From: SHLQ01 sp964562985
Lineage (GTDB): Bacteria > Actinomycetota > Acidimicrobiia > Acidimicrobiales > SHLQ01
NCBI GenBank assembly: GCA_964562985.1
Contig: CAZLWE010000067.1
Span: 1 to 17,458 of the forward strand
Direction of reading: 5' to 3'
DNA: 17,458 bases
The number at the start of each line of letters is the position of its first letter. The first letter of the stretch is position 1. Below the pieces are notes generated by a model. The model was not told the origin of the DNA and searched no databases. It saw only the letters and a list, made by a program, of their open reading frames with translations. Shown here in pieces: positions 1 through 8,371 of this stretch. The translations under genes were made by a program, and so were the position numbers.

Positions 1-817
1 CGTGTCGGTTCGACCCCGTGGTTCAGACGAGTTGCGTACCCGCACCGAGACCAAGAACATCAACTCGATCAACAGCCTTGGTCGAGCCATCGCTTACGAG
101 GCAAAGCGCCACATCGACCTCTACGTCGCGGGCGAACGCCCCATCCAAGAGACTCGCCACTGGGACGAAGAAGCGGGCCGCACCAAGCCGGGTCGTTCCA
201 AAGAGAACGAAGAGGACTACCGCTACTTCCCCGAGCCCGACCTCACGCCACTGATCCCAACCCATGAAGAGATCGCCGAGATCGACGCAGCGATGCCGGA
301 ACTGCCTGGAGCACAACGCTCGGCCTTAGCCACAGCTGCAGACATTGTGCCGACCGAGGCGTCGCTCATTGTGGATCGAGGCGACGCTGGGTTCGCGTTG
401 GCGACAATCGAAGCCGGCGCCGACGGAGGTCGTGTGGTGGTGCATCTGAACAACAACCTTGCCGACGGCATCGGCCAGCTCACGCCGCAGACGTTCGCCT
501 CCCTGGTCAACATGGAGACCGGCGGTGAGCTCTCCGCCACCCAGACCAAAGAAGTCCTCGCGGAGATGGTCGCCAGCGGCGGCGAGCCAGCCGATATCGC
601 TGCGGCCAAGGGTTTCGAAGCTATGGACTCGAGCGAGCTCGATGGCATGGTCGACCAACTCATTGCTAATCATCCCGACGAATGGGCCCGCTTCTGCGGC
701 GACGATCCAGGCGATGCCAAGAAGATGGCTGGGTTCTTCACCGGTCAGATCATGAAAGCAACAAAGGGCCAAGCCGACGGCAAAGTCGTCGCTCAGCTAC
801 TCAACTCACGCAAATAG
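1..817 (+). CDS. gatB: Aspartyl/glutamyl-tRNA amidotransferase subunit B, C-terminal part (5' truncated)
   Basis: This is the C-terminal ~271 residues of GatB; the reading frame is open to the left edge and the true start lies outside the window. GatB is the subunit of the cytoplasmic GatCAB complex that activates Glu-tRNA(Gln) or Asp-tRNA(Asn) so that it can be amidated to Gln-tRNA or Asn-tRNA. The visible sequence begins in the conserved core (SVRPRGSDELRTRTETKNIN, then the RYFPEPDL segment). It continues into the YqeY-like tail (about visible residues 115-271), which contacts tRNA and carries GELSATQTKEVLAEM and a DPGDAKKMAGFFTGQIMKAT-like C-terminus. Full-length GatB is usually about 475-500 residues, so roughly half is present. 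Nothing suggests it is broken. gatC and gatA are expected upstream but cannot be seen. It is convergent with the next gene, with only about 20 bp between the stops. Confidence 0.97.
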   Translation, partial: VSVRPRGSDELRTRTETKNINSINSLGRAIAYEAKRHIDLYVAGERPIQETRHWDEEAGRTKPGRSKENEEDYRYFPEPDLTPLIPTHEEIAEIDAAMPELPGAQRSALATAADIVPTEASLIVDRGDAGFALATIEAGADGGRVVVHLNNNLADGIGQLTPQTFASLVNMETGGELSATQTKEVLAEMVASGGEPADIAAAKGFEAMDSSELDGMVDQLIANHPDEWARFCGDDPGDAKKMAGFFTGQIMKATKGQADGKVVAQLLNSRK

Positions 818-838
818 CAGGGGACCGCTCGTCGTTCG

Positions 839-2863
839 CTAGCCGGCTATCGCGTCGACGAGTAGCGGGGCGAGCCGCTCACTCGTATCGCTGGTGATGT
901 GTGAGTTGTCGCGAAAGATCCATTGTCCATCGACCACGGGTCCACACGTTGTGCCTGGGCAGATCGCTTCGTCGAGGTTCAGGAACTCCACACCGTCAAT
1001 AGCAAGAAGGCGGTCCTGTACTTCCTGCGCGTCCGCTCGTCCGACGTCAAGGTCCGGCCATGCCAGGGCAGCGGGAGCGCAGCTCTCCGGTTGCAGTGAC
1101 CACGCGGCATACGAACAATCCCTGGGATGCCAGCCAGAGAAGTTTGGTGTCACCCCGACGTAGACGACGCGATCGGCAATGTTGGACATCTCGGTCAGTG
1201 CTTCGACAAGCCCACGTTCCACGATGCGCTGGCGTTGTGTCGTGTCAGAGGCCCACTCTCCACCATCGATTCGGAGTTCGGCGTTTTGGGACTTCAGGTA
1301 CGCGTTTAGCGATATCGCGACCACGATGGTGTCTGGAGGGTTGGCGTGGAGGTCATCAAAGACGTCATCCCAGAAATGGCCGCACTCGACAAACTCGACT
1401 CCATAGGTGCGTGACTCGAAGCGGTTCGAGGCACAGAAGTTTTCATACGCGAGTCGAATGGCGAAATCGCCGTCATGGGCGGCGATCTGGGCTCCATCAA
1501 ACAATTGGAGCGCGGTCGAGTCGCCGAGAAGCACCACGTCTGACTTCGGCGTCGCCGACGATGCCGAGCAGCCATCCGGCGGGGACTCGACGCTTCCGCA
1601 ACGTGCGCCTTGTGCGGAAAATGGTCGGAATACATCGTTGAAGGCGGCAGCCTCTTCGCTATTCGATGTCGAGTTCGTGAGTTGAATGCCGATGACCCAT
1701 CCGCCTAGCGCTATGACGAAGCAGGTCATGAGCACCGCAGGGGTGCGTGACCTTACGGTTGGGTTGTTTCTGAGCGGCTCTTCGATCGCGAGCGTGGAGA
1801 ACGCCGCAAAGGCAAACGATCCAATCACGGCGAGCACCAGCGCAACGGTTGAGTTCGGAAAGGTGGCTTTGACAAAGACCAGTAGAGGCCAGTGCCATAG
1901 ATACCACGCGTAGGAAATTCTCCCGACGAAGTTCGAGATCCGATGGGTTAGCGCCCGATGCACGACGTTGGTCGAGCTCGTCGCTGCGTGGATCATGAGC
2001 GCGCTCGCCCCGACGGGGATGGTGGCTCGCCAACCGGGGAACTGGCTTCCATCGCTGAACGTAAGCGCCGCAGCCATCAGCACAATGAATCCGAGCGCAA
2101 GCATGGCATTGGCTGCCGTGCGCGTAAGGCGGCGGGGTTCGACCCATACGAGTGCCGCGCCGACGAGGAACTCCCAAGCTCGAAGTGGCGAGAGGTAGAA
2201 GGCGAACCCAGGGAACGATCCAACGACGAGGAGAGATGCGACAAGCGAGATGGCGCCAATTCCGACGAACCATCGGAGAAGTCGGTTTCGCTTTTCTACA
2301 GAAGAAGTCGTCGAGCGACGCGTGAGTGCGAACACCAGGACCGGAAAGAAGAAGTAGAACTGCTCCTCAACGGACAGACTCCAGAAGTGCAAGAACGGGT
2401 TGAGTTCCGCCGAAGAGTCAAAGTAGTTGGCGATTGTGTCCCCGAAGCCGTCGCTAAAGAGAAGGTAGTTGTTGGCGTTGAAGAGCGTCCCTGCGAGTGC
2501 CGTCCTGATCGCTAGGGGTCGATCAGCGAACGGGGCGAAAAAGGGCAGTGCCACGAGGACGACAGCGGTGGTGAGCGTTGCTGCCGGCAAGATCCGAGCG
2601 ATCCGACGGGCAAAGAATCGGCGGAGGTCAACCGAACCCGTCGCCTCCACTTCCCAGAGCATTCCCCGGGTAATGACAAAGCCCGAGAGAACAAAGAAGA
2701 CGTCCACGCCAATGAATCCGCCAGAAAAGCTGAAACCTGCGTGGTAGAGCACGACGAGGGTTACTGCGAGCGCTCGGAGACCCTGGATGTCGCGGCGGTG
2801 CGCGGGACGCGGAGATGGCGTCTCCACAGATTCGCTTTCGTTAGCCTCGGCCCGGCCGCTCAC
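839..2863 (-). CDS. Membrane O-acyltransferase (OafA/YrhL type) with C-terminal SGNH domain
   Basis: A 674-residue two-domain protein. Residues ~20-400 form an acyltransferase-3 membrane domain. It opens with HRRDIQGLRALAV (22-34), has the conserved His41 (LYHAG) and GVDVFFVLSGFVIT (52-65), then the family motif PFLHFWSLSVEEQFY (156-170), with about ten membrane segments. Residues ~440-674 form an SGNH hydrolase-like domain with GDS (Ser449) and a C-terminal DNSH (Asp652, His655), the expected catalytic Ser and Asp-x-x-His. Proteins of this build transfer acetyl or other acyl groups from the cytoplasm to extracytoplasmic polysaccharide or lipid-linked sugar. The substrate cannot be read from sequence. 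The GTG at 2863 is the most upstream usable start and lacks a strong Shine-Dalgarno; a GTG at 2827 is an alternative, and the conserved domain begins after both. No cell-surface polysaccharide cluster surrounds it. Confidence 0.93.
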   Translation of the reverse strand: MSGRAEANESESVETPSPRPAHRRDIQGLRALAVTLVVLYHAGFSFSGGFIGVDVFFVLSGFVITRGMLWEVEATGSVDLRRFFARRIARILPAATLTTAVVLVALPFFAPFADRPLAIRTALAGTLFNANNYLLFSDGFGDTIANYFDSSAELNPFLHFWSLSVEEQFYFFFPVLVFALTRRSTTSSVEKRNRLLRWFVGIGAISLVASLLVVGSFPGFAFYLSPLRAWEFLVGAALVWVEPRRLTRTAANAMLALGFIVLMAAALTFSDGSQFPGWRATIPVGASALMIHAATSSTNVVHRALTHRISNFVGRISYAWYLWHWPLLVFVKATFPNSTVALVLAVIGSFAFAAFSTLAIEEPLRNNPTVRSRTPAVLMTCFVIALGGWVIGIQLTNSTSNSEEAAAFNDVFRPFSAQGARCGSVESPPDGCSASSATPKSDVVLLGDSTALQLFDGAQIAAHDGDFAIRLAYENFCASNRFESRTYGVEFVECGHFWDDVFDDLHANPPDTIVVAISLNAYLKSQNAELRIDGGEWASDTTQRQRIVERGLVEALTEMSNIADRVVYVGVTPNFSGWHPRDCSYAAWSLQPESCAPAALAWPDLDVGRADAQEVQDRLLAIDGVEFLNLDEAICPGTTCGPVVDGQWIFRDNSHITSDTSERLAPLLVDAIAG

Positions 2864-3006
2864 CCGTTACTGATCGGCTCGCTGCGTGCCCGCTAAAGCT
2901 AGATAGGTCGTCTGCGCTTCGCCTCAAGATGTTACGAAACGTCACGGGAAAGAAATCCCACCGTCAATTAACACGTCGTGCGCAAGCGCGCCTACGTTGA
3001 GCGTCC

Positions 3007-3207
3007 ATGGGGTACGGAGAACTCGAAGTCCACGTGACGATCGCAAATTCTGGCAAGCGGCGCCAACAATGGATCACGGCGGTTCCGGGTGTACGCCCGG
3101 GCCGCCGGATCCGCTTCAGCACGTCCAAAGTCGACCACTGGTGGCGCATTGTTGAAGTCGGCCAGATCCGTTTGCGTCAAGCAGCCACGGTCGAACTCGC
3201 GTCGTAG
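3007..3207 (+). CDS. Small conserved-looking protein of unknown function
   Basis: A 66-residue ORF reading ELEVHVTIANSGKRRQQW near its start, then a PGVRPGRRIRFSTSK segment and WWRIVEVG. The alternation of hydrophobic and polar residues, three tryptophans and the basic mid-section look like a small beta-rich domain. There is no signal peptide, membrane segment or cysteine. I do not recognise a family. It fits snugly between the divergent acyltransferase and the convergent MATE gene, ending 2 bp before the MATE stop. The ATG at 3007 lacks a convincing ribosome-binding site; a GTG at 3034 is another possible start. The minus-strand ORFs over the same bases are rich in Arg and Ala and look like shadows. 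I call it a probable real gene with no assigned function. Confidence 0.5.
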   Translation: MGYGELEVHVTIANSGKRRQQWITAVPGVRPGRRIRFSTSKVDHWWRIVEVGQIRLRQAATVELAS

Positions 3208-3209
3208 GC

Positions 3210-4553
3210 TCAGGCGCCGAGCACGATCCAACGGTCAGAGCGGAAGCGCCACAGCACACCAATGGCGCGTGTGGCCATCAGTACCCATATCGTTCCCCAG
3301 AGCCATCCGAGCCCCAGGCCTAAGGTGGGCACGAGAATGGCGAGTGGTATGAAGGCCGCTGCCGAGATGGCCATGGCCCAAGCCAAGAAGGTCGTATCCC
3401 CAGCGCCGATGAGGATGCCATCGAGCGCGAAGACGACCCCGTTGATGGGTTGCATGAGTGCGAGGTGTACGAGCGCCAATGTCGCAAGTGACGCGACAGC
3501 CGCGTCGTTGGTGAAGAGTTCGGGCAACCAGGGCGATCCAGCGCCGAAGATCACGAGCGCGATCAGGCCCACGCCGACTCCCCATTGCAGCACTCGGGAC
3601 CCAGCGCGGCGTGCGCCCTCTTCATCGTCGGCTCCGAGATAGCGTCCGATCATTGCTTGTCCGGCGATGGCGACCGAGTCCAACGCGAGCGCGGTGAAGA
3701 TGAACAGCTGAAACGCGATTTCATGCGCGGCCAGTGCTTCGGTGCTGATCCGGCTCGCCGCAGCCACCGAGACCGTGAAGGATCCGCGCAACGCAGCAGT
3801 TCGTACGAACAACGCGCCTCCGACGCGCAGCAGCCGCACGATTTCGCGAAGGTCAGGCCCTAGTCCCACGCCATGGGAGGTGACGTCTCGGCCGATCCAC
3901 CACAGATAGGCGGCCGCAGCCAGCCACTGAGCGATCACCGTTGAAAGAGCCGATGCCCCAATCTCGAAACCGAACCCAAGGATCAGGACGAGTTCGAGCA
4001 CGAGGTTGAACAACGCGGACGCCATCGCAACAATGAGCGGCCGCTTCGTGTCCTGAAGGCCGCGCAGGTAGCCCACGCCGCTCAACGTCAACAGCAATGC
4101 GGGCAGTCCCCACAAACTCACCAGCAAGTAGATTCGTGCCTGTTCGAGTACGGCGCCTGCGTTGCCGTCGTCGGTCTCGCCAAGCAGACGGAGCACCGGA
4201 TCGGCGAAGACCCACATGAGCACGGCCAACACGACGCCCATGACGCCAGCGAGCCACATCCCTTGCACCGCATGATGCGCGGCTTCTCGGTGCTGGCCGC
4301 CGCCGAGCAAGCGAGACACCGCTGCGGTCGTGCCGTAGGCAAGGAAGATCATGATCGCGTGCAGCGTCAACAACGTCTGGCCAGCAACGGCCAATCCAGC
4401 GAGTTCGGTCGTGCCGAGGAAGTTGCCGACTACCGCCGTATCGGCGAGAACGTAGAGCGGCTCGGCGATGAGCGCGCCCAAGGCCGGGATCGCCAAACGA
4501 GCGATCTCTTTGTCAATGCTGTTCCAACGGCGCGATAGCGGGGAGGTGTCCAC
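3210..4553 (-). CDS. MATE-family multidrug/sodium antiporter-type exporter
   Basis: A 447-residue protein with about twelve hydrophobic membrane segments in two homologous halves, the normal MATE size and build. Recognisable stretches are EIARLAIPALGALIAEPLYVLADTAVVGNFLG at the N-terminus (first half, helices 1-2), GYLRGLQDTKRPLIVA before the mid-point, and FALDGILIGAGDTTFLAWAM in the second half. These match the DinF-like MATE group common in actinobacteria. MATE proteins export cationic drugs or metabolites using H+ or Na+ gradients; substrates cannot be inferred here. The open frame runs upstream to 5123, but that part overlaps the dehydrogenase gene on the other strand and reads like low-complexity antisense. 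I therefore place the start at the GTG at 4553, just before DTSPLSRRW. It is divergent from the dehydrogenase, with about 100 bp between the starts holding the promoters. Confidence 0.93.
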   Translation of the reverse strand: MDTSPLSRRWNSIDKEIARLAIPALGALIAEPLYVLADTAVVGNFLGTTELAGLAVAGQTLLTLHAIMIFLAYGTTAAVSRLLGGGQHREAAHHAVQGMWLAGVMGVVLAVLMWVFADPVLRLLGETDDGNAGAVLEQARIYLLVSLWGLPALLLTLSGVGYLRGLQDTKRPLIVAMASALFNLVLELVLILGFGFEIGASALSTVIAQWLAAAAYLWWIGRDVTSHGVGLGPDLREIVRLLRVGGALFVRTAALRGSFTVSVAAASRISTEALAAHEIAFQLFIFTALALDSVAIAGQAMIGRYLGADDEEGARRAGSRVLQWGVGVGLIALVIFGAGSPWLPELFTNDAAVASLATLALVHLALMQPINGVVFALDGILIGAGDTTFLAWAMAISAAAFIPLAILVPTLGLGLGWLWGTIWVLMATRAIGVLWRFRSDRWIVLGA

Positions 4554-4652
4554 TCGAGGTTGGATGTTACTGGTGGGCTCGTCCTTCGAAGTGTCTGAAA
4601 TACTGCGATGCTCTAGAGTCTTTGCTCGCACGCCTCTTCGAAAGGGAAACGA

Positions 4653-5435
4653 ATGCTCGATCTCAATGGTGCTTCTGCGCTGGTTACCGGAGGAGCCTCC
4701 GGGCTTGGATACGGCTGCGCGGCCAAACTCGCAGCCAGCGGAGCAAAGATCTTGGTCGCTGACCTCGACGAGGAAAAGGGAAACGCAGCTGCGACCGAGT
4801 TCGGTGGCATGTTTGTCAAAGCCGACGTCGCCGACGCCGAACAGATGCAAGTCGCTATCGATACCGCTGGGGAGATGGGCCCGCTTCGCGCGGCGGTCAA
4901 CGCAGCCGGTATGGGCCACGCGATGCGCACCGTGAACCGCAACGGAGATCCCTTCGACCTGGAACAATTCGAGTTTGTCGTACGGGTCAACCTCATCGGC
5001 ACCTTCAACTGCACTCGTCTCGCCGCCGCTGCGATGAGCAAGGTCGATCCACAAGAAGACAACGAGCGCGGCGCCATCGTGAACTTCGCCTCCGTCGCTG
5101 CCTTCGATGGGCAGATCGGACAAGCCGCGTACTCAGCGACAAAGGCTGGCATCGCCGGTATGACCTTGCCGATCGCTCGTGACCTGAGTGCAATCGGTGT
5201 GCGCGTCAACACCGTCGCACCGGGTCTCTTCGACACCCCCATCTACGACAAGATGGTCGCCCAAGGTCGCGACCCACAAGAATTCAAAGACGCGCTCGGC
5301 CAAGCGGTGCTCTTTCCGAAACGTCTTGGTTTCGCGGATGAGCTGGGCAACTTCGTCTACGAGATGCTGACGAATAGCTACATGAACGGCGAGACCATTC
5401 GACTCGACGCTGGCATTCGTCTACCGCCGAAATAG
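4653..5435 (+). CDS. HSD10-like short-chain 3-hydroxyacyl-CoA dehydrogenase (SDR)
   Basis: A 260-residue short-chain dehydrogenase. The cofactor site is TGGASGLG (12-19). Asp37 after the second strand favours NAD over NADP. NAAG is at 83-86, Asn113 follows in the RVNLIGTFN segment, and the catalytic residues are Ser147, Tyr160 and Lys164 (YSATK). The stretches SVAAFDGQIGQAAYSATKAG, MTLPIARDL and NGETIRLDAGIR closely match the human HSD10 / type II 3-hydroxyacyl-CoA dehydrogenase pattern. That enzyme oxidises short straight or 2-methyl-branched 3-hydroxyacyl-CoAs, for example in isoleucine breakdown. Start: ATG at 4653, preceded by AAAGGGA. It is followed after 32 bp by a crotonase, so the pair probably forms an operon for hydration and oxidation of an enoyl-CoA. 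The acyl specificity is inferred from family resemblance only. Confidence 0.93.
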   Translation: MLDLNGASALVTGGASGLGYGCAAKLAASGAKILVADLDEEKGNAAATEFGGMFVKADVADAEQMQVAIDTAGEMGPLRAAVNAAGMGHAMRTVNRNGDPFDLEQFEFVVRVNLIGTFNCTRLAAAAMSKVDPQEDNERGAIVNFASVAAFDGQIGQAAYSATKAGIAGMTLPIARDLSAIGVRVNTVAPGLFDTPIYDKMVAQGRDPQEFKDALGQAVLFPKRLGFADELGNFVYEMLTNSYMNGETIRLDAGIRLPPK

Positions 5436-5467
5436 TCGCCATCAGGTCCTAACCCAGAGGGGGAAAG

Positions 5468-6241
5468 ATGTCAGAGGAAACAGTCGTTTTGAGCGAGGTG
5501 CGCGGAAGGGTCAAGATCATGACCCTGAACCGTCCAGACGCGATGAATGCGGTCAACCAGCAGCTGGCTCAAGAGCTCGCCGCCGCCATGGACGAGATGG
5601 ATAGCAATCCCGATATCTCCTGTGGTGTTCTGACCGGAAACGGGCGCGGCTTCTGTGCCGGTATGGACCTGAAGGACTTCGCGGCTGGCAATTTTCCAAA
5701 CACTCCTGACGGTGGCTTCGCCGGCATCACCGAGCGTCCTCCGAAGAAGCCGGTCGTGGCTGCCGTTGAGGGGTTCGCGCTCGCTGGTGGTATGGAAGTT
5801 GCGCTGACCTGTGATCTCATTGTCGCCTCCGAGGGTGCGAAGTTCGGGATTCCTGAAGTGAGCGTCGGACTCTTCGCAGGTGCCGGGGCTCTTCTCCGGC
5901 TGCCTCGGGTGCTTCCCTATGCTGTTGCGATGCGGATGGCCCTGACGGCAAAGCCGATTCGAGCGGAGGAGGCCCTCGTCCACGGGATGGTCGCAGAGGT
6001 GACGCCGAAGGGCGAAGCGCTCGAGAAGGCCATCGAGATCGCAGAGGAGATCGCGGTCAACGCGCCTCTAGCGCTCGCAGCCTCGAAGGCGGTCATGCGA
6101 GAAATGCAAGGCCGGACCGAAGAGGAGTTTTGGGCGTTTCAACAAGAGCATTACTTCGATCAGGTCTTCAAGAGCGAGGATGGAATCGAAGGGGCCACAG
6201 CGTTTGCCGAGAAGCGGCCGCCGAACTGGGCAGGGAAGTAA
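5468..6241 (+). CDS. Enoyl-CoA hydratase/isomerase family protein (crotonase fold)
   Basis: A 257-residue crotonase, the usual length. The substrate-binding and oxyanion-hole segments are GRGFCAGMDLKDF (59-71) and GFALAGGMEVAL (102-113). Glu110 and Glu130 (GIPEVSVGLFAGAGAL) are spaced exactly as the two catalytic glutamates of rat mitochondrial enoyl-CoA hydratase (Glu144/Glu164), so a hydratase activity is well supported. The crotonase fold also hosts isomerases and hydrolases, and the chain length is not determinable. A strong ribosome-binding site (AGAGGGGGAA) precedes the ATG at 5468. It follows the HSD10-like dehydrogenase by 32 bp, in the same orientation, which fits consecutive beta-oxidation steps. 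The C-terminal EGATAFAEKRPPNW is typical of the family. Confidence 0.94.
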   Translation: MSEETVVLSEVRGRVKIMTLNRPDAMNAVNQQLAQELAAAMDEMDSNPDISCGVLTGNGRGFCAGMDLKDFAAGNFPNTPDGGFAGITERPPKKPVVAAVEGFALAGGMEVALTCDLIVASEGAKFGIPEVSVGLFAGAGALLRLPRVLPYAVAMRMALTAKPIRAEEALVHGMVAEVTPKGEALEKAIEIAEEIAVNAPLALAASKAVMREMQGRTEEEFWAFQQEHYFDQVFKSEDGIEGATAFAEKRPPNWAGK

Positions 6242-6293
6242 ATCCTCCCCAAAGCGATCTAAAGTGCGCATCCCATGAACCGAAGGTCTCGGT

Positions 6294-7721
6294 ATGGACC
6301 TCGGGGCATCTTCGCCAGAAAATCAGGGTTCTCAAGGGTCGAGAGGTCGATTCTTCGGACCTGCTTTCGCTCTCCTAGGAGCGTTGCCCACCGTGGTGCA
6401 CGCGGCACTCAACCCCGGGTTGCTGCTCGATGACATCGAATTCGCACAGAAGGCCCAGTTCCGGGGTTGGGAAGCGTTCTATCCAGAGATGGCGCAACGG
6501 CCGGGCCAAGGACTGATACACGCACTCCAATTCATCTACTTGGGCGAGCGAGCCACGGTGCATTTGCTTGTGGTCGCAATCGTGACAGCGCTCGCATCGT
6601 GGTTGTTCTGGCACGTCACGCGACTGCTGATACCTCATTCGCTAGCGGTGACCGCGACCGTCGTGTTCCTTCTTCTCCCAAATCGAAGCGCGCTACGTTT
6701 TTGGGCCTCGACGGTTCCCAACAATGTTGCCTTCGTGCTGTTCCTAGCGGCGGCTCTCGTCGCGGCCCGAGATGCTACACATCGGAGAGATTCGGGCGAA
6801 CGAGCTCCGAGCGGCGGCGTGTGGGTCATCTCGACGGTTCTTGGCGTACTTTCGGTCCTCACCTATGAGGCGGCCGCGGCCTTGGTCATTTTGGTACCGG
6901 CTGGGTTGGCGATCACCTCGAAGACCGTGGCCGGGCGATATGTAGCCCCGCTGTTGTCCGCATCCATACTTTCGGTCGCCGCTCTGGCTGCGCTGGTCTT
7001 ATCGCCGCGGCCCGAACGGTCCGTGCTCTGGGGGCCACCGCTTAATGCATTCGAGAAACACTTCAGCTCGCTTGCTCCAACACCGCTCAACATCATTGTC
7101 TTGGCCGTGTTTTTGACAGGTGCTGTGTGGTCCTTCGCAACGTTGCTGCGCCAGCGCGGTGGCGATGCGCGGGTGGCTCTCATCGGCTGCACGGCCGCAC
7201 TTGCTGTAGCCGCCGGACTCGCGCCGTTCATCGTCGGTGGGTTCAACATCCAGACCCAGGGAGTTCTCGATCGGGCGCACCTGTTCCCCGGTGTCGGGTC
7301 CGCGGTGGTCATCGCCGTCGGGATCGACCGCATTCGCACGGTCATCAACGCGTCGTTGCTGCGGCCCGTTCTCGCTGGACTGGCGATGGTGATGCTCGCC
7401 GCGGTTTTTGTAGATCTCGGCCCCTACTTGCGTTCGGCTGAAGACCAACGCGAAGCCTTAGCGTCGTTCACGACGCTCGAAGACCCCGCTGCGCTGTCCG
7501 TCGAAGAGATTCGGGTCGTTCGTCCAAGCTTGGCCGGCGGTGTCGCCTGGGGACATAACGCCGCGCAGGCCCGGTCGTTGTACCAACTCGCCAAGGACGA
7601 TCCGGTTCGTCCAAAGTGGTTATCGTTTTTCGTGGATACGTCTGAGGTTGCCGACGCGCCGCCCGCAATAGCGTTCTTCGAAATTGAAGACGGCCAGTAC
7701 GTCCAAGTCGAATCGGAATAG
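6294..7721 (+). CDS. Multi-pass membrane protein, GT-C-like glycosyltransferase candidate
   Basis: A 475-residue protein with roughly 9-10 hydrophobic segments between residues 20 and 395, and a soluble C-terminal tail of about 80 residues. After the first membrane segment comes an acidic pair, Asp46-Asp47 in PGLLLDDIEF, followed by QRPGQG (68-73). An Asp/Glu pair in the first outer loop is a hallmark of GT-C glycosyltransferases (PMT/ArnT-like), which use polyprenyl-phosphate sugars. That is the best guess, but overall similarity is not obvious to me and the donor and acceptor are unknown. The ATG at 6294 has a GAAGG element about 8 bp upstream. It lies 52 bp after the crotonase in the same direction and could be co-transcribed, though no functional link is apparent. 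Its stop is 5 bp from the convergent anti-sigma gene. Confidence 0.75.
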   Translation: MDLGASSPENQGSQGSRGRFFGPAFALLGALPTVVHAALNPGLLLDDIEFAQKAQFRGWEAFYPEMAQRPGQGLIHALQFIYLGERATVHLLVVAIVTALASWLFWHVTRLLIPHSLAVTATVVFLLLPNRSALRFWASTVPNNVAFVLFLAAALVAARDATHRRDSGERAPSGGVWVISTVLGVLSVLTYEAAAALVILVPAGLAITSKTVAGRYVAPLLSASILSVAALAALVLSPRPERSVLWGPPLNAFEKHFSSLAPTPLNIIVLAVFLTGAVWSFATLLRQRGGDARVALIGCTAALAVAAGLAPFIVGGFNIQTQGVLDRAHLFPGVGSAVVIAVGIDRIRTVINASLLRPVLAGLAMVMLAAVFVDLGPYLRSAEDQREALASFTTLEDPAALSVEEIRVVRPSLAGGVAWGHNAAQARSLYQLAKDDPVRPKWLSFFVDTSEVADAPPAIAFFEIEDGQYVQVESE

Positions 7722-7726
7722 TCGAC

Positions 7727-8365
7727 CTACGGCAGGTTGCCGACGAGGACGACTCGGCCAGAGCTTTCCGCCTGGCCGATGTCTTGGATCGTGATGGCGA
7801 AGCGCTCGAATCCTGCGGGCTCGACACCTGCCCAAAGGACGATCGCATCGTCGCCTCCTCGTAGGTGGAATGTTCCGGCGCTGATGAGCTGGTCTGCGTC
7901 GCTAATCCAGGCTTCGTAGTAGGTGCCGGCCTCAGCTGGTGGGAGACCGTTGACGTCGAGCACGATTCGGGTGCCAGCGGCGCGGTCATCGAGTCCGGCC
8001 GTTGCGGTCGCTTCCGGTGCGAGCTCTGTCGCTTCGAGCTCAATGCAGATCGCTGGCTCTGCGGCCGCTTCTTGGGTGTCGGCGCGACCGATTCCAAGGA
8101 CGGCTAACCCGACTATCAGCGTCGCGAGAAGTCCAGCAGCGATGCCGGCGATGAACGGTACCGTCCGGCTTGAGCGACGTTCATCAAGGTCGATGATCGA
8201 CGCAGCCGTGTCGTCGCGATCAGCTGGTGTGGCTTCGCCTCGAATCTGCTCGAGTACTGCGTCCAATCCCGTCTGGGGCGCTGGCTCCCAGGTCGCAGAC
8301 GATGACAGGCGCGCAAGAACCGTCTCGCTCAGCGGAGATGGTGAATCGGGGTCTTGTGAAGTCAT
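7727..8365 (-). CDS. RskA-like membrane anti-sigma factor
   Basis: A 212-residue protein: cytoplasmic N-terminus (1-68), one membrane helix (about 69-93) and an extracytoplasmic domain (about 105-212). The outer domain contains YYEAWISDADQLISAGTF and FERFAITIQD-like segments, characteristic of the RskA (anti-sigma-K) C-terminal domain. Such proteins hold an ECF sigma factor at the membrane and release it on regulated proteolysis. The N-terminal region has no HxxxCxxC zinc motif, so sigma binding here does not use a zinc-type anti-sigma domain. The ATG at 8365 is preceded by GAGGAGGT, which is also the last codons (Glu-Glu-Val) of the sigma gene. The two genes are 6 bp apart and probably translationally coupled. 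It is convergent with the GT-C-like gene. Confidence 0.9.
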   Translation of the reverse strand: MTSQDPDSPSPLSETVLARLSSSATWEPAPQTGLDAVLEQIRGEATPADRDDTAASIIDLDERRSSRTVPFIAGIAAGLLATLIVGLAVLGIGRADTQEAAAEPAICIELEATELAPEATATAGLDDRAAGTRIVLDVNGLPPAEAGTYYEAWISDADQLISAGTFHLRGGDDAIVLWAGVEPAGFERFAITIQDIGQAESSGRVVLVGNLP

Positions 8366-8371
8366 AAATTC

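Noticed and set aside
840..849. TAGCCGGCTA palindrome at the acyltransferase stop codon as a terminator or site
   Set aside because: Ten bases without loop or T-run cannot form a terminator hairpin, and such palindromes occur by chance in GC-rich DNA.
2931..2945. GTTACG-aaa-CGTCAC near-palindrome before the acyltransferase as an operator
   Set aside because: It has one mismatch and short arms, and nothing else in the gap supports it; too weak to list as a feature.
4554..5123. N-terminal extension of the MATE exporter to a 637-residue protein
   Set aside because: It runs antisense through the well-supported dehydrogenase gene, lacks MATE homology, and the remaining 447 residues are already full length.
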